Assembly: GCA_900315975.1 (NCBI GenBank)
Contig: ONBA01000005.1
Location: forward strand, 1-64,000
Source: an uncultured Ruminococcus sp.
GTDB taxonomy: Bacteria > Bacillota_A > Clostridia > Oscillospirales > Ruminococcaceae
Length of the DNA stretch: 64,000 nucleotides
Direction of reading: 5' to 3'
Shown here piece after piece: positions 52,079 through 61,018 of this stretch. The stretch's first letter is position 1; every line of letters begins with the position of its first letter. The notes below the pieces were generated by a model that was not told the origin of the DNA, ran no database searches, and saw only the letters and a list, made by a program, of their open reading frames with translations. The position numbers were made by a program, and so were the translations under genes.

Positions 52079-52549
52079 ATGGATATCATCACAGCAAAAG
52101 CCTCCGACCTCGAAATTGTAAAAAGTATCAGTCACTCGACCATTAACGCAGTCTATCCTCATTACTACCCCGCCGGTGCTGTTGACTTTTTCCTCACCCA
52201 TCACAGCAGTGAAAATATCCTCCGCGATATCGAAGCAGGACTTGTTTACTTAGCTGTCGCGGACGAGAAAGCTGTCGGTACTGTAACTGTTTCCGGCGAC
52301 GAGATAAACCGTCTGTTTGTACTGCCGGAATCTCAGGGACACGGCTTTGGTGTCTCACTGCTGAGATTTGCCGAAAACATGGTCGCTGAGCACTTCGGTA
52401 CTGCACGTCTCGATTCCTCGCTTCCGGCTAAAACTCTCTACGCGAAAATGGGGTACATGGTGATAAAGTCCGACCGGATAAAAACCGATAACGGCGACTA
52501 TCTCTGCTACGACACTATGATTAAAAGGGTAACTAAAAATGCAGATTGA
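52079..52549 (+). CDS. GNAT-family acetyltransferase
   Basis: 156 residues. The acetyl-CoA loop is in LFVLPESQGHGFGVSLLRFAE, and TLYAKMGYMVIKSDRIK closes the fold. Substrate unknown. It overlaps the next gene by 11 bases. AAGGAG precedes the ATG. Confidence 0.88.
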   Translation: MDIITAKASDLEIVKSISHSTINAVYPHYYPAGAVDFFLTHHSSENILRDIEAGLVYLAVADEKAVGTVTVSGDEINRLFVLPESQGHGFGVSLLRFAENMVAEHFGTARLDSSLPAKTLYAKMGYMVIKSDRIKTDNGDYLCYDTMIKRVTKNAD

Positions 52550-53477
52550 TAAAATCCCCGAGCTGTTCGGTATCGCCGGAAAAACTGACGTTTCCCCGCT
52601 CGGAAGCGGTCACATCAACCGCACCTTTCTCGTCACCGCCTCCGACGGCTGCCGCTATGTTTTGCAGTCGCTGAGCAGCATTTTCACTTTGCCGGAAAAA
52701 GTGATGCGGAATATCGCCTCTGTTGAAACGGCTTTTGCTGAATGTGCAGACCTGAAAGTCCCGCATTTTCTGAGCTGCGGTGATAAGAATTATATTAGTA
52801 TAAACGGCGATATATGGCGAATGTACCACTATTCCGACTGCCGCATCAACCCCGATTTCCGCTCTGCCGGATTCGCTTATGGTACTTTTATCCGCGTTAT
52901 GAGCAAGTCAGGATTCGTTCCCGAGACAGTTATAGACGGCTACCACTGCTTCAACGCCTACCTCGCTAAACTGCGTGAAGTCTGTCCAGCCGATACAATC
53001 ACGCTGTACACTGAAATGATTCCTGAAACATTCAGTGACGATATACCTGTCAGGGGCATTCACGGTGACGCTAAGCTCGACAATGTCATTGTCGGCTCGC
53101 CTTGTACGGTCATTGACCTCGATACGGTCATGTCAGGATATGCCGCAATCGACTACGGCGACCTCATTCGCTCAGTCTGCACAAACGGTATCGACATTAC
53201 TGCGATTCACGATATAACAGAAGGATTCGCAGAGGGTCTCGCAGGACTGCTTTCCCCTGTCGAGGTAATGTCCCTTTTCGACGGCATTATAATGGTGACC
53301 TGCGAACTCGCGATTCGCTATCTCACTGACTTTTACAGCAGTGAACGATACTTTCGGAATAAGTCGCGCGAGCAGTGTCTCTTACGCAGCAACGAACTGC
53401 TCCGGCAGCTTGACGAGTTCAAATCTCACGAAAACCAGATAAGAAGCATTATCGTATCTTCATTCGCCAATGCATAA
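52539..53477 (+). CDS. Aminoglycoside-phosphotransferase-like (APH/choline kinase fold) protein
   Basis: 312 residues. The phosphotransferase fold shows LGSGHINRTFLVTASDGCRYVLQ (nucleotide loop and lysine-equivalent region), the catalytic RGIHGDAKLDNVIVG (HGD) and the metal-binding IDLDTVMSGYAAIDYGDLIR. This matches the branch that includes homoserine kinase, N-acetylhexosamine 1-kinase (NahK) and choline kinase. The NahK-like GHINRT opening points to a sugar substrate such as GlcNAc or GalNAc, but this is inference. Confidence 0.85.
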   Translation: MQIDKIPELFGIAGKTDVSPLGSGHINRTFLVTASDGCRYVLQSLSSIFTLPEKVMRNIASVETAFAECADLKVPHFLSCGDKNYISINGDIWRMYHYSDCRINPDFRSAGFAYGTFIRVMSKSGFVPETVIDGYHCFNAYLAKLREVCPADTITLYTEMIPETFSDDIPVRGIHGDAKLDNVIVGSPCTVIDLDTVMSGYAAIDYGDLIRSVCTNGIDITAIHDITEGFAEGLAGLLSPVEVMSLFDGIIMVTCELAIRYLTDFYSSERYFRNKSREQCLLRSNELLRQLDEFKSHENQIRSIIVSSFANA

Positions 53478-53478
53478 A

Positions 53479-53517
53479 AAACGCAGTTCAAGGTCTCCCC
53501 TGAACTGCGTTTCATTT
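53479..53517. terminator. Bidirectional terminator between the APH and GH5 genes
   Basis: AAACGCAGTTCA pairs with TGAACTGCGTTT (12 perfect pairs, ending near 53512), flanked by A6 on the left and T6 on the right, so it works in both directions. Confidence 0.9.
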
Positions 53518-53518
53518 T

Positions 53519-56497
53519 TTACTTTATAAGTCCGATGCCCCAGATAGTGAAGTTGCCTGATGCTGAAATTGATACATCAAGGTCTCCTGATTCCGTCTGG
53601 AAGTATCCGAGCTCTGCGTCCGGACCGCCCCATGTATACTGCTTGACGCCGTTGACCTTTGTGGTCTTGCCGTTTACTGTTACATTGATGCTGCCCATGT
53701 CTTTACTGTTTGCCTTGAATACGATTATGAGTCCCTTGCCCTTTGCCTTGAATGTCATCGGAGCTCCGCCGCTTGACGTGTAACCATAAGGAAGTGAGCT
53801 GTATCCGCTGCCTGCCTTGAATGAACCTGCGTTGAAGTTTTGCAGGTCGGTCTGCGGATTCGCATTGATGCAGGTGCTGTACTCTGAACCGTATACTGAC
53901 TTGTTCGGTATCTCATAAGAATCTGAACGATTCTCAGTCTTCATTGCCTGACGTACATAGTATGACATTACGTCTGCCATGAGCTGACCGCCCTTTGCGT
54001 GTGGGTGATACTCGTCTGAGAAGTAGTCTTCCTTCTTGAGGAATCCGCTGCTGAATGCCTTGCTGAGTGCGTTATTCATACTGATTACGGGAACGTCGAA
54101 GCACTTGCCTATCTTCTCCATCTGCTCCTGACTTGAATATCCGCCCTTAGAACTTGTGATAAGAACGATTACAGCCGGTTCGTTAGGAAGTGAGAGGAAC
54201 TTCTTTACAAGGCTCTCGAACGACTTCTTGTACATCTCGCCCTCGTGGTCATTAACCGAGAACTCGATTACGATTATATCAGGATTCTGACTTACGATGT
54301 CCTTTTCACTGCGGACAAGTCCGACTACTGACGAAGTACCCGAAAGACCTGCATTTACTTCCTTGAATGTGCCCTTTGCAAAGTTGTTCTTGATAAACTC
54401 TGTAAACGGTTTGCTGTAATTCTTGCCCTCGGTGATTGAACCGCCGAGATATGCAAGTGTGAGCTTTCCGCCTGCCTCTGCTGATTCAAGCTTGTTTGCG
54501 AGACGGTATGTATTACCCATGTTGCAGATACCGCTCTGATAGAAATTGATGTACTGCTGTGATGCAGTCTCCTTGTAGTCGTCCCAAGGGTTATCAGGCT
54601 TGGGAGGTATCGGGAATGAAGTTATCTTGCCCATAACAAATTCATAGATGAGTACGAGGTCGTTTACCTCGACCTTGCCGTTGCCGTCAGCGTCTGCCGC
54701 CTTTGAAGCCGCCGCATTATTGAGCTGACCTGTGAGAAGCTGTCTTGCAATCGTAACGTCGAATACTGAGATACGTCCATCGTAGTCAACATCTCCGCGT
54801 GAGAGTCTCTTTGAACCGCCTGCGCCATTGAATGTTGAACCTGCTGATGCTCCGTAAACGTCATCAACGTAGAAATCGTTGGTACTGTCAGGAGTTTCAA
54901 CGTATATCTGCATATCTGTTGCGCCTGCCGGAAGCTTATAATTTGTGTTTGTAAGCTGTACCCATGCACCCTTTATCGTTTCTGCCTCAGCGATACCCTC
55001 ATACTTTGTCTCGCCGGAAGAGTCCTTATACTGCAATTTCAGGTAGAATGTATCGGAAGCGCTTCCGCTGTCGAACATTACATTTGCACTGAAACTGTAT
55101 GCCTTGCCAGCTTCAAAGTCGCTGCCGAGCGCCCTGCTCGCACCGTTCCATGCAGATGTTCTGCCGGATACATAGATAGAGCCGCTGCCCTCGTAAGCGG
55201 TGTTTGATGCTGCGACCTTTGCTGCACCTCTGCCAGTCCAGTCGCCGGCTCCGCTCTCGAATGTATCGTGGAAATACACCTTTTTCTCACCGGGATCTAC
55301 TACCGGCGGGTCGTCATTTCCATTGCCTGAGAAGTTGTCTTCGATAATGCTTTTGAACTCTGTACTGAGTGCAGAGTCTCTGAGTTTGCAGGTACTGCGG
55401 TCGTAGTGTCCGCCGACAGGAGTGTCCCAAAGAACCGGGCAAAGCTCACGCTCGCAAGCCTCACGGCATACTGTTGAAAGGTACTTGCGTACCGATTCGG
55501 GGTCTTTGTTCTTCGTAGGACAGCCATATTCACCGATGATTACCGGTACTCCCTTGTCGTAGAATGTAGACTTTACGAGGTCGAGATTCTTCTCAAGCTC
55601 TTTAACGTCAGAAGCTGTTCCCCATGAATACTGTGATTTTCCCCAGTCAGCGTCCTCTTCAAGGATAGCAAATGTTGAGGGGATATAGTAATGTACCGAG
55701 ACTGCAAGTCTGTTTACCGGGTCATACGGTATCTCAAAGAGCGGGTCACAGGTGAGATTGAGGTCGGTGTTGTATCCGGAAATAAGAAGGTGACGGAAAG
55801 AGTTGTTCGAGCCGGTCGCTCTTACGGTGTCTATAAACGTCTTATTTACCATGTTTACCAGCGCATACGACTTCTTCTTATCGCCGGCATTGCTCCACTG
55901 ATTCCATAAATCGTTCCAGCCGAGTTCCTCATTCTGAGCCTCGAACATGAGGTGGTCGCCGTAGTCCTTGAAGTTTTCGCCTATCTGCTCCCACATTGTC
56001 TCAAAGCGCCTGATGCACTCGTCCTCATTTTTAGGGAGGTCGTTCATCCAGCCGTTGTCCCAATGGATATTTACGATAGCGTACATTCCGGTATCAAGTG
56101 TCCAGTCGACTATCTGAGTAACTCTCTTCATGTACTCGCTGTCGATAGTGTAGGTACCGTCATTCTTCATTCGGTTAGACCACGCTACAGGTATTCTCAG
56201 TACGCCGAAGCCTTCATCAGCATAACCCTGTATCATTTCCTTTGTTATCTCAGGGCTGCCCCATGCGGTCTCGTACGCCTTGACTGAGCCGTCAGTACTT
56301 GTAGCTATCCAGTCGCCGGCAGATTCAAGGGTGTTTCCGAGGTTGATGCCTATACCCATGTCCTCTACAAGTTCGATAGTAGAGATATTCCGCATTTCAC
56401 CGCTGTCTTTTGCAGAGGCAGGAAGTACGGAAGGTGCTGAGTAAGTGAGAAGCATCACCGCAGAAACCGCGGCTGAAAGAGATTTTGTTAACTTCAT
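53519..56497 (-). CDS. Secreted GH5 endoglucanase with CBM, internal dockerin and C-terminal SGNH esterase
   Basis: 992 residues from the ATG at 56497 (AAGGAG upstream); the frame extends further back but without a start signal. A signal peptide ends near PASA. The GH5 barrel (about 30-370) has acid/base Glu 190 in FEAQNEELG and nucleophile Glu 323 in PVIIGEYGCPT, with GINLGNTLES as the GH5 opening. A CBM22-like module (about 390-545), a type I dockerin (about 565-625) and an SGNH esterase (about 680-875) follow. The esterase has LGGSITEGKNY, EFSVNDHEGEMY and SDEYHPHAKGGQL. A C-terminal beta-sandwich (about 890-992) ends the protein. The dockerin lies in the middle, as in some R. flavefaciens multimodular xylanases. 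Confidence 0.93.
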   Translation of the reverse strand: MKLTKSLSAAVSAVMLLTYSAPSVLPASAKDSGEMRNISTIELVEDMGIGINLGNTLESAGDWIATSTDGSVKAYETAWGSPEITKEMIQGYADEGFGVLRIPVAWSNRMKNDGTYTIDSEYMKRVTQIVDWTLDTGMYAIVNIHWDNGWMNDLPKNEDECIRRFETMWEQIGENFKDYGDHLMFEAQNEELGWNDLWNQWSNAGDKKKSYALVNMVNKTFIDTVRATGSNNSFRHLLISGYNTDLNLTCDPLFEIPYDPVNRLAVSVHYYIPSTFAILEEDADWGKSQYSWGTASDVKELEKNLDLVKSTFYDKGVPVIIGEYGCPTKNKDPESVRKYLSTVCREACERELCPVLWDTPVGGHYDRSTCKLRDSALSTEFKSIIEDNFSGNGNDDPPVVDPGEKKVYFHDTFESGAGDWTGRGAAKVAASNTAYEGSGSIYVSGRTSAWNGASRALGSDFEAGKAYSFSANVMFDSGSASDTFYLKLQYKDSSGETKYEGIAEAETIKGAWVQLTNTNYKLPAGATDMQIYVETPDSTNDFYVDDVYGASAGSTFNGAGGSKRLSRGDVDYDGRISVFDVTIARQLLTGQLNNAAASKAADADGNGKVEVNDLVLIYEFVMGKITSFPIPPKPDNPWDDYKETASQQYINFYQSGICNMGNTYRLANKLESAEAGGKLTLAYLGGSITEGKNYSKPFTEFIKNNFAKGTFKEVNAGLSGTSSVVGLVRSEKDIVSQNPDIIVIEFSVNDHEGEMYKKSFESLVKKFLSLPNEPAVIVLITSSKGGYSSQEQMEKIGKCFDVPVISMNNALSKAFSSGFLKKEDYFSDEYHPHAKGGQLMADVMSYYVRQAMKTENRSDSYEIPNKSVYGSEYSTCINANPQTDLQNFNAGSFKAGSGYSSLPYGYTSSGGAPMTFKAKGKGLIIVFKANSKDMGSINVTVNGKTTKVNGVKQYTWGGPDAELGYFQTESGDLDVSISASGNFTIWGIGLIK

Positions 56498-56573
56498 CAA
56501 TATCAACTCCTTAATGTTTTTTCTGATAATGCAGGATTTCCTTAACGAAAATCGCCCACATTGCCTCATGTTA

Positions 56574-56602
56574 ATTATACACATTCCAGCCCTAACATTC
56601 AA
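56574..56602 (-). promoter_or_regulatory. Promoter for the GH5-dockerin-esterase gene
   Basis: On the minus strand TTGAAT (56602-56597), 17 bases, TATAAT (56579-56574); the leader is about 75 bases. Confidence 0.68.
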
Positions 56603-56672
56603 CCCCAAATTTAGTAAACACGGTGGATAAAATGAACATTTTGCAATTTTATTCACAGATATTACATTATGG

Positions 56673-56703
56673 AAAAAGCCGCACGGTGTGTACCATGCGG
56701 CTT
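56673..56703 (-). terminator. Terminator after the flotillin gene
   Basis: AAGCCGCA (56676-56683) pairs with TGCGGCTT (56696-56703); the minus strand then reads TTTTTCC. Confidence 0.85.
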
Positions 56704-56708
56704 CATGC

Positions 56709-58280
56709 TTATTCTTCTGTGTCGTTATTTTCTGAATCTGTCGCCGGAGCTTCGGGAATTTCTTCCATGAACTCGTTCTCGTCCGAAAAAGTATCAGCTG
56801 TTCCGGACTCGTCTGCTGAGATATCGTCCGTAACTGCTTCTGCACTCTCTTCGGGTGCGCTTACCGCTCTTCCGCCGAGGAATCCTGAAAGGATACCCCT
56901 TATGTCTACGCCGGTCGCTTCTGAAAGTCCGTCTGTGACCTTTGTGGTCGAGCTGATTATGTCGCCTACCATTCTGCTTGAATTGCCGTCGCCGTACATT
57001 GTGATGCGGTCAACATTTTCAAGAGGAGCTGCGGCATTCTTTACTACCTCAGGCAATGCCTTGAAGTACATTTCAAGTACGGCAGCTTCGCCGTATTTCT
57101 TCATAGCCTCAGCTTTTGCATTGATACCCTCAGCCTCAGCAAGTCCCTTAGCACGGATAGCGTCCGCCTCAGCCTTACCTACAGCTGCGATACCTTCTGC
57201 CTCCTGCATACGTGCAAACTTTGCAGCCTCTGCCTCTGCCTTCTGTGCCTCAGCCTCCTGCTCACGCTGGAAACGGTCTGCCTCGGCTTCCTTCTTGAGC
57301 TGATAGAGCTTCGCATCAGCTTCCTGCTGTGCCTTGTAGCGTTCAGCCTCAGCCTTTTTCTTGATTTCAGCGTCGAGAGCCTTTTCCTTTACCTCAGCTT
57401 CCTTAGCCTTGAGTTCAACGTCCTTTTCAGACGCTGCGATATTTGCGTTAGCCTTTGATACCTCGATAGTCTTACGCTGCTCTTCCTTCTGTATCTCGTA
57501 CGCTGCATCAGCTATAGCAAGCTGTGTATCAGCTTCCTTTTTGAGTTCAGCCTGACGTATCGCAAGCTCGTTGTTCTTCTGAGCTATCTCAGTTTCTGCG
57601 AGTACCTTTGCATCGTTTGCTTCCTTCTTAGCCTGTGCCTTTGCGATCTCTATTTCTTTTTCGGACTCAGCTCTCGCAATTGCTGCTTTCTTCTGTATTT
57701 TCGTTGTGTTGTCGATACCGAGATTCTCAATAAGATTCTGGTCGTCGGTGAAGTTCTGAACGTTGAACGATACTATTTCAAGTCCCATTCTGTTGAGGTC
57801 GGGAGCAGCGTTCTCCTGTACCTTCTCGGCGAATGCCTTACGGTCGTTGACCATTGCTTCGAGAGTCATCTGTCCGACGATCTCACGCATATTGCCTTCG
57901 AGAACTTCTCTTGCAACCTTTGCAACGTATGTAGTCTCTTTGTTGAGGAAGTTTTCAGCACCAAGCTTGATGAGCTGCGGGTCACTGCTTACCTTGACGT
58001 TTACGTTCGCGTCAACATTTATATTGATGTAATCGGCTGTAGGTACTGCACTCGACGTCTTTACGTCTACAGCGATGAGCTGCAATTTGAGCTTATCCAC
58101 ACGTTCAAAGAACGGGATACGGATACTTGCCTTGCCGATTATTATCTTCCTTCTGAGTCCGGAGATGATGTAGGCGGTATCCGGCGGAGCTTTGATATAG
58201 CCCATAGCGAGTATGATTATCAGAAAAATAACTGCTGCTGTGATCAGAATAGCGGGGATCACCGGAAAATCCTGTAACAT
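56709..58280 (-). CDS. Flotillin-like SPFH membrane protein
   Basis: 523 residues. One N-terminal membrane segment (VIPAILITAAVIFLIIILAMGYI, about 6-29) is followed by the SPFH/band-7 domain (about 30-200) and a long Ala/Glu/Lys-rich coiled coil (about 205-390). A C-terminal region with AVLEMYFKALPEVVKNAAAPL, typical of flotillins, and an acidic tail end it. Flotillins (YuaG/FloT) organise membrane microdomains. No NfeD-type partner gene is adjacent, unlike the Bacillus yuaFGI operon. Confidence 0.93.
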   Translation of the reverse strand: MLQDFPVIPAILITAAVIFLIIILAMGYIKAPPDTAYIISGLRRKIIIGKASIRIPFFERVDKLKLQLIAVDVKTSSAVPTADYININVDANVNVKVSSDPQLIKLGAENFLNKETTYVAKVAREVLEGNMREIVGQMTLEAMVNDRKAFAEKVQENAAPDLNRMGLEIVSFNVQNFTDDQNLIENLGIDNTTKIQKKAAIARAESEKEIEIAKAQAKKEANDAKVLAETEIAQKNNELAIRQAELKKEADTQLAIADAAYEIQKEEQRKTIEVSKANANIAASEKDVELKAKEAEVKEKALDAEIKKKAEAERYKAQQEADAKLYQLKKEAEADRFQREQEAEAQKAEAEAAKFARMQEAEGIAAVGKAEADAIRAKGLAEAEGINAKAEAMKKYGEAAVLEMYFKALPEVVKNAAAPLENVDRITMYGDGNSSRMVGDIISSTTKVTDGLSEATGVDIRGILSGFLGGRAVSAPEESAEAVTDDISADESGTADTFSDENEFMEEIPEAPATDSENNDTEE

Positions 58281-58322
58281 AATTTACCTCCTTTAAAGTA
58301 TATGTACAGATGTGTGTGTGAC

Positions 58323-58339
58323 GTACACTGTCCGTGTAC
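58323..58339. promoter_or_regulatory. Possible operator palindrome before the flotillin gene
   Basis: GTACAC (58323-58328) and GTGTAC (58334-58339) form an inverted repeat just downstream of the -10 box, over the expected transcript start. Confidence 0.4.
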
Positions 58340-58346
58340 ATGATGT

Positions 58347-58375
58347 ATTATACCCTGAGTTTCATTTTTTGTCAA
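58347..58375 (-). promoter_or_regulatory. Consensus promoter for the flotillin gene
   Basis: On the minus strand TTGACA (58375-58370), 17 bases, TATAAT (58352-58347): a perfect match to the sigma-A consensus. Confidence 0.85.
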
Positions 58376-58546
58376 TATACCCCTAAACAAAATCATATAT
58401 ACGTGTATTTGACAGCAAATCATCTTCGATATGGTTCACAGACCTTTTTAGAGGTTCATTTGAACCTATACTACATAATCGCACCATTTTTTGTCCCTGT
58501 AAGATAATATTTTCAATATATGTCATATAATTTTTGCTATGTAATT

Positions 58547-58582
58547 ATTCCGACAAAATATGCGCCGCCACTGTGGTATAAT
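58547..58582 (+). promoter_or_regulatory. Putative Spo0A-activated promoter of spoIIE with 21-base spacer
   Basis: TATAAT (58577-58582) has no -35 at 17 bases, but CCGACA lies 21 bases upstream (58550-58555). It is embedded in ATTCCGACAAAA (58547-58558), the complement of which, TTTTGTCGGAAT, is one base from the Spo0A box core TGTCGAA. In Bacillus, spoIIE is activated by Spo0A~P from a sigma-A promoter with a spacer of about 21 bases. The match in layout is notable, but a single 0A box is weak evidence. Confidence 0.45.
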
Positions 58583-58625
58583 TGCTTTTATCAGATTATT
58601 ATTCTACCGGAGCGTGATAAATCAT

Positions 58626-60812
58626 ATGAAAAAGGTCAGAAAATTTTTGCAGATACCCACTGTCAGAACTTCCGCGGCACTGTTGCTGTCGTTTGCCGGA
58701 GGATTTATTTTCTCCGATTCCGCAGTAGCCGGAGTCGCCTCATTCGCCGATATATCCCTCGCCGGAGCACTTAGTCTGCCTTTTTCATCGGCAGTTCTCA
58801 TCGGTGCAGTCATTCACGGTCTGTCCGCTGATTCCATCGGGAAGGGAATCGTCAAGCTGACCGCAATGACCTTCCTGATAATCGTAAAACTCTTCACGGG
58901 AACTAAAATATCCCCGATTTATCGCGGTTTAACTACAACTGCCGCTGTCCTTTTCTCCGGAGCGGCTATATCCGCACTCATAGGTGAACTGCTGCAAAAA
59001 ATCCTGTTTTACGCCTTTTACGCCCTCTTAGCCGGTTTCACTGCCTTCAGCGGTACTGAGCTGCTCAAAAGCTGCTCAGAAGAACGTGTTATATCTTTTC
59101 GCGGTAAAAACGGTGTCTATTATGCCGTAATCTATATAGTTTACATAGCCTCACTCTTTTCGTTTCAACTTCCCGCAATCAACGTCGGTTTCGTAATCGG
59201 AGGCGCAGTCACTCTTCTCGCCGCTTATAATTACGGCTGCATGGGCGGAATTGCACTCGGCGGTCTCACTGCTTTTGCTGCGTACCTCGTCTCAGCCAAA
59301 GCCGGAATGAGTTCAGCTGTACTGCCGGCTGCGGGTCTTTTTACCGGAACTCTGAAAAAACGCAGTATACCGCTTAGTGCCGCTGTTTTCTCCATGATTT
59401 GCTACGCTATGAGCGTTCTGACCGCATCGGCGCGTGACGGTATAGACATTACGCTGAGTGTCGTTTGTACCGCCGGAATATTCATAATTGCCGCACCTAA
59501 CTGGTCGGATAAGTGGCTCGACACTTCTGCCGATTTCTCCCCTCTTCCCGAATACAACCGATTGAAAATGAACTTCCTTTCCTCAGTCATCGACACTGTT
59601 CGTACAGACGCAGGAAGAATTTCTGCTGCACTGTGGGAGTCGGAAAAGCGTACACCGTCTGCTGCCGGTTCTGTATGCGGAAAGTGTGCACGTAACGTTG
59701 TCTGTGAGCGTGCCGACTTTGAAGCATCAGACGAGCTTATCCCCGATATTCCGGAAAGATGTGTGAAAAAATCGGAGCTGTCCCACGAATTTCAGCACCG
59801 CCTTATCGAACAGACTGCCGCTCAGCTTATGAAGCTGCGCTGCTCTAAAGAAAGAAAACTCCTGAACGAACAACTCATGCTTACTGCCGAGATACTGCGC
59901 GATTCCGTTCAGACCCGAAACATTCGTCAGTCGCCGGAAATGAGCCTGAAAATCACGTCTCTTCTGCAATCTCACGATATCACTGCCGACTGCGTTTACG
60001 CGTATTACAACTCAGCTAACAGACTTATTGCGGAGATTTATTTCGGCAGCGGCAAAATACCCGCAAATTCTTCACGCGTCTGCGACATCGTTTCCGACGA
60101 ATTAGGTATCAGTCTCCGCGAAGCTTCTTCCGCTGCTGCTTCTGACGATTACCGTATAAGTCTTTATGAACCGCCTGAATACAGCATAGAGGTCTACTCC
60201 GCCGCTGTTTGTGCAAACGGTTCAGAAGTCAGCGGCGACAGTACAGTTCTGTTTACTGACAGCGAGGGTATCTCTTATGCGGCACTCTCCGACGGTATGG
60301 GAACAGGAAAAAGTGCGGCTGTGGATTCTCACATGGTCATAGGTCTGTTCAGACGGCTTATCAGCGGCGGTATGGAGTGTACATCTGCTGTTAAGCTCAT
60401 AAATTCAGTAATGGTAAGCAAATCGCGTGAAGAGTCTTTCGCAACGTTTGATGCAGTCAGATTCGACCCCGACACCGCTTCGCTGACTTCCGTCAAGTCC
60501 GGTGCTGCTGCTACTCTCATAAGGCAGAACAACAGCGTTATCAAGGTTTCTGCACCTACCTTCCCTATCGGTATAAACGAATCAGCGGAAGTGTCAACCT
60601 GCGATTTTCAACTTAGTGACAACGACATTGTTATCATGTTCTCAGACGGTATTTGTGAAAATGAATATCTGTTCATAAAGGAACTCCTTCTCAGCAGTGA
60701 TAATATTGAGGATATTGTCAGGGAAACTGCCGTAAAAGCTTCAACTTTCGCGCATTCTCCCCATAATGATGACGTAACTGTTATCGGGATAAAAATAATA
60801 AATAATTCATGA
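58626..60812 (+). CDS. spoIIE: Stage II sporulation protein E
   Basis: 728 residues from the ATG at 58626. An N-terminal membrane region of about 270 residues with roughly ten helices is followed by a regulatory middle domain (with RNVVCERADFE) and a C-terminal PP2C phosphatase. The PP2C metal-binding residues lie in YAALSDGMGTGKSAA, FATFDAVRFD and IVIMFSDGICENE, with HNDDVTVIGIKI at the end. SpoIIE dephosphorylates SpoIIAA to release sigma-F in the forespore. It is slightly shorter than the about 827-residue Bacillus protein. The ribosome site is weak (GGAG 13 bases before the ATG), so the exact start is less sure. Presence implies the organism keeps at least part of the sporulation pathway. 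Confidence 0.9.
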   Translation: MKKVRKFLQIPTVRTSAALLLSFAGGFIFSDSAVAGVASFADISLAGALSLPFSSAVLIGAVIHGLSADSIGKGIVKLTAMTFLIIVKLFTGTKISPIYRGLTTTAAVLFSGAAISALIGELLQKILFYAFYALLAGFTAFSGTELLKSCSEERVISFRGKNGVYYAVIYIVYIASLFSFQLPAINVGFVIGGAVTLLAAYNYGCMGGIALGGLTAFAAYLVSAKAGMSSAVLPAAGLFTGTLKKRSIPLSAAVFSMICYAMSVLTASARDGIDITLSVVCTAGIFIIAAPNWSDKWLDTSADFSPLPEYNRLKMNFLSSVIDTVRTDAGRISAALWESEKRTPSAAGSVCGKCARNVVCERADFEASDELIPDIPERCVKKSELSHEFQHRLIEQTAAQLMKLRCSKERKLLNEQLMLTAEILRDSVQTRNIRQSPEMSLKITSLLQSHDITADCVYAYYNSANRLIAEIYFGSGKIPANSSRVCDIVSDELGISLREASSAAASDDYRISLYEPPEYSIEVYSAAVCANGSEVSGDSTVLFTDSEGISYAALSDGMGTGKSAAVDSHMVIGLFRRLISGGMECTSAVKLINSVMVSKSREESFATFDAVRFDPDTASLTSVKSGAAATLIRQNNSVIKVSAPTFPIGINESAEVSTCDFQLSDNDIVIMFSDGICENEYLFIKELLLSSDNIEDIVRETAVKASTFAHSPHNDDVTVIGIKIINNS

Positions 60813-60965
60813 ATCGTATATATAAATTTGATAGAGCTATACGTCGTGTGTGCACATTAACAACGTTTTAGTTGAAATCCATTTGTCTCATGTGTCAAAT
60901 TGCACAGAAGAAACTGTACAAATTTATCGTATTAACTGAATTTTTGTGCAGATTCGCAAAAATGC

Positions 60966-60994
60966 TTGAATAATTATACCATTTCTGATAAAAT
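60966..60994 (+). promoter_or_regulatory. Promoter for glgBC
   Basis: TTGAAT (60966-60971), 17 bases, TAAAAT (60989-60994). glgB starts 24 bases later, with AAAGGAGG in between. Confidence 0.62.
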
Positions 60995-61018
60995 GTATAT
61001 AGCAAAGGAGGCTGAATT

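Larger units (their letters stand above)
58281..58625. other. Intergenic region between flotillin and spoIIE
   Basis: 345 bases without a gene. It contains the flotillin promoter and palindrome, a perfect inverted repeat AGGTTCA-TT-TGAACCT at 58452-58467 without a T-run, and the putative Spo0A-type spoIIE promoter at 58547-58582. The rest is AT-rich with no further signal recognised. Confidence 0.65.
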
